From NCBI GenBank assembly GCA_019203745.1, contig CP078104.1, positions 2,392,501 to 2,456,500 on the forward strand: a DNA stretch of 64,000 bases, given 5' to 3'. The DNA comes from Chryseobacterium sp. E1 (lineage in GTDB: Bacteria > Bacteroidota > Bacteroidia > Flavobacteriales > Weeksellaceae). The notes below the pieces were generated by a model. The model saw nothing but the letters and a program-made list of their open reading frames with translations. It was not told the DNA's origin and did no database searches. Position numbers and translations under genes: made by a program. Shown piece by piece: positions 62,266 through 64,000 of the stretch; position 1 is the first letter of the stretch, and each line of letters begins with the position of its first letter.

Positions 62266-62833
62266 CTACGCAGTATAAAAGTACAGCACCAGCATCACAC
62301 AGCTTTCATCACTAATACTTACCGGTACGTGTGGAAACTTACCGTTAAAATATAATGAATCACCTTCTTTCAGAATTACTTCTTCATTATCAATGACATA
62401 CTTGACTTTGCCTTTTAAAATATATTTGAATTCCCAGGCATCGGTGATTACTTTTTCCCTTTTAGAATTGGGCTCAAGAGTCAGTAAAACAGCTTCAAAG
62501 CCTAAAGAGTGAAGACTTTTGCTGAAAATATGCATGTATTTAAAGCCTTCAGCTTCAACCTCTTTTCTATGATCTGCTGGCTTTCTTTGGGAACATAAAT
62601 GAATTTCGCATTAGACTTTTTCTCTACACCTTCAAAGAAATAGCTGGCATCAATCTCAAGTGACTGAATAAGATCCAGTAAAACAGGAAGTGAAGGAATG
62701 GTTCTCCCGTTTTCAATCCTGGAAACAAGACCGTTGCTTACATTGGCTTTGAAAGCCAGTTCATTAATGGTTAAATTATTCTTTTTCTAATATCCTTTAA
62801 TCTCTTACCGATACCTATTAAAAAGTCATTCAT
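62266..62833 (-). CDS. XRE-family regulator with C-terminal cupin domain
   Basis: The repaired protein has about 189 residues. It starts MNDFLIGIGKRLKDIRK at 62833. After a break near 62790 the HTH reads NLTINELAFKANVSNGLVSR, then IENGRTIPSLPVLLDLIQSL. After a second break near 62560 the cupin has WEFKYILKGKVKYVIDNEEV, ILKEGDSLYFNGKFPHVPVS and VMLVLYFYTA. XRE-cupin regulators often control uptake or catabolism of a nearby substrate. It lies upstream of the TonB-receptor / phosphonate genes on the same strand. Confidence 0.87.
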
Positions 62834-62996
62834 ACGCTGTGTAATTTAACCTGAATTATATATTGAGAAACAAAGGTAATATTATTCTGTAGAGATTGTA
62901 TATAAGGAAGGAATCAATTCATTGAAAATTATTGCAGAGGATGTAAATGATGAATTTCGTTCCTTAGTGCTTCCGGCTTTTCAGGAAAAATTTCCC

Positions 62997-63004
62997 TATT
63001 TTTG
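62997..63004 (+). promoter_or_regulatory. -7 box of the two-component operon
   Basis: TATTTTTG matches TAnnTTTG, 20 bp before the response-regulator start codon. Confidence 0.6.
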
Positions 63005-63024
63005 TAAAACTCCTTATTTCATTT

Positions 63025-63732
63025 ATGAAAAAAATTATTCTTATCGAAGACGAGACCAGTGTAGTTTCTTTTATTAAAAAAGGGCTTCAGGAAAACGGGT
63101 ATGAAATTTCTGTGGCTTTTGATGGGCGTACAGGAGTGCAGCTCGTTCAGGCCAACGATTTCGATCTGGTAATTCTGGACATTATGCTTCCGGAAATGAA
63201 CGGTTTGGATGTATGCAAAGAAATAAGAAAAACCAATCAAAGTGTTCCGATTCTATTCCTGACAGCTTTGGGAACTTCAGAGAATATTGTGCTTGGTCTG
63301 GAAAGTGGAGGAGATGATTACCTTGTGAAGCCATTTAAATTCATTGAATTGGTTGCCCGTGTAAAATCCCTGCTGAGAAGGAGCCATAACAACGGACCTC
63401 AGGAAGTGGCAGAACCTGAGCCGGATAATGAACATGTGTTTCAGTTTTCGGATCTTACAGTGAACGACTATACTAAAAAGGTGACCCGTGCTGGAGAAGA
63501 TATTTCCCTTACTTCCACAGAGTATAAATTACTTCTGTATTTCCTTAATAACCCTGAGAAAGTAATCTCCAGGGCTGAAATCCTGGATGCGGTTTGGGGC
63601 GTAAACTACGAACTTGGGACCAATGTAGTAGATGTATACGTTAATTATTTAAGGAAAAAACTGGATAATCATGATGATAATAAATTGATTCACACGGTGA
63701 TAGGGATGGGTTATGTATTGAAAAAGACATAA
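63025..63732 (+). CDS. OmpR/PhoB-family response regulator
   Basis: This is an intact 235-residue protein. Receiver domain: acidic pair E9-D10, phosphorylation site D52 in VILDIMLPEMNG, and YLVKPFKFIELVARV with the conserved Lys. The winged-helix output domain (about 135-235) has LTSTEYKLLLYFLNNPEKVI, SRAEILDAVWGVNYELGTNV, VDVYVNYLRKKL and HTVIGMGYVLK. It is followed 3 bp later by a sensor kinase gene, with which it forms a two-component system. The signal is unknown. Confidence 0.96.
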   Translation: MKKIILIEDETSVVSFIKKGLQENGYEISVAFDGRTGVQLVQANDFDLVILDIMLPEMNGLDVCKEIRKTNQSVPILFLTALGTSENIVLGLESGGDDYLVKPFKFIELVARVKSLLRRSHNNGPQEVAEPEPDNEHVFQFSDLTVNDYTKKVTRAGEDISLTSTEYKLLLYFLNNPEKVISRAEILDAVWGVNYELGTNVVDVYVNYLRKKLDNHDDNKLIHTVIGMGYVLKKT

Positions 63733-63735
63733 TGA

Positions 63736-64000
63736 ATGTTTAATAAAGTAGTTACAAATCAGACCAAAACGATGGTGCTTTTGATGTTGGTTTTTACAGC
63801 CATCATTCTGCTGTTCAGTGGTTTGGTTTACTTTTCAATTGTCAATTTTTCCCATCAGCGATTTTATGAATTGCTGAAAATCCGTACTGCGACTATTGTT
63901 CAGATCGAAAAAGCAAAGACCATCTCGACCTTCCGGAGAATTATATCCTTAATAGCCTGAATGATGAAGAGCTTCCGATGGAGAAAGATTATGTGTTTGC
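63736..64000 (+). CDS. Sensor histidine kinase, N-terminus only
   Basis: The start of a membrane kinase: MFNKVVTNQTKTMVLLMLVF with a first membrane helix (VLLMLVFTAIILLFSGLVYF), then FSHQRFYELLKIRTATIVQI. After a break near 63935, NYILNSLNDEELPMEKDYVF continues into the extracytoplasmic part. The gene runs off the right edge, so the kinase core is not visible. The role is inferred from the response regulator just before it. Confidence 0.8.

Noticed and set aside
1..64000. CRISPR arrays, prophage, insertion sequences, integrase or att sites
   Set aside because: I looked for direct-repeat arrays, transposase motifs and phage structural genes and saw none.

Overview
The window looks like chromosomal DNA of a flavobacterium of the Chryseobacterium / Weeksellaceae type. 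The coding sequence is AT-rich, promoters carry the Bacteroidetes -7 box TAnnTTTG, and the gene families fit: SprE/PorW of the type IX secretion system (T9SS), a T9SS sorting tail, a GLPGLI protein, DUF3127, DUF4421, DUF5690 and TonB-dependent receptors. Almost every long gene, including housekeeping genes such as lepA, glmM, feoB and kdsC, is broken by single-base changes, mostly one missing base in an A, G or C run. I read these as sequence errors, not gene decay. I give each gene its full repaired extent and the approximate break positions.

Layout. 1-4148 (minus): partial sprE/porW, maf, kdsC and a Rossmann/DUF2520 protein. 4332-5954: an ECF sigma factor with an anti-sigma-like and a sensor-like protein. 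6050-9018: a badly broken exported protein and lepA. 9055-9701: a DUF1579 lipoprotein. 9824-21036: a NAD/ADP-ribose gene cluster. 21139-29183: a small membrane protein, an M14 carboxypeptidase, a JmjC-like protein, a CarboxypepD_reg/beta-barrel protein, DinB and GLPGLI. 29316-31747: feoA, feoB and a Cys-rich Feo partner. 31813-39810: DUF4421, glmM, a Crp-type regulator, a quinone-reductase-like enzyme, a TPR protein, an EamA exporter, aat and DUF3127. 39989-40600: a tRNA cassette Leu-Gly-Leu and a damaged second copy. 40752-50493: an XRE regulator diverging from a YbjN - PspA - YqiJ-like - flotillin - giant AAA ATPase membrane-stress cluster. 50756-53166: a small exported protein, a MocR-type regulator and a GNAT enzyme. 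53244-62833 (minus): a probable organophosphonate uptake and degradation locus. 63025-64000: a two-component system cut by the window edge.

The main finding is the 9.8-21.0 kb cluster. It starts with a NrtR-like NUDIX regulator. A 22-bp palindrome (TTTGYGTA-N4-TAACRCAAAW) occurs four times with identical spacing: once before the regulator, twice before the NADAR gene and once before the 9-kb operon. At three of the four sites it overlaps the -7 box. The regulated genes encode NADAR, a 2OG-Fe(II) oxygenase, a VWA protein, an adenylosuccinate-synthetase paralogue, a TARG1/Poa1-like macro protein, a PARG-like hydrolase, DUF4291, a MacroD-like macro protein, a sirtuin, an ADP-ribosylglycohydrolase, the RNA 2'-phosphotransferase KptA/Tpt1 and a calcineurin-like phosphatase. 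Together they look like a coordinately controlled toolkit for removing or recycling ADP-ribose from nucleic acid and protein, with an RNA 2'-phosphate repair branch. Individual parts of such NAD-utilising neighbourhoods have been described by comparative genomics; the shared palindrome is read here directly from the sequence.

The second cluster, 41.5-50.5 kb, is a PspA/flotillin/AAA envelope-stress module. The third, 53.2-62.8 kb, joins a TonB receptor, a DUF5690 permease, a TIGR03364-like FAD oxidoreductase, a phosphonatase-like HAD enzyme, a secreted phosphodiesterase and an XRE-cupin regulator.
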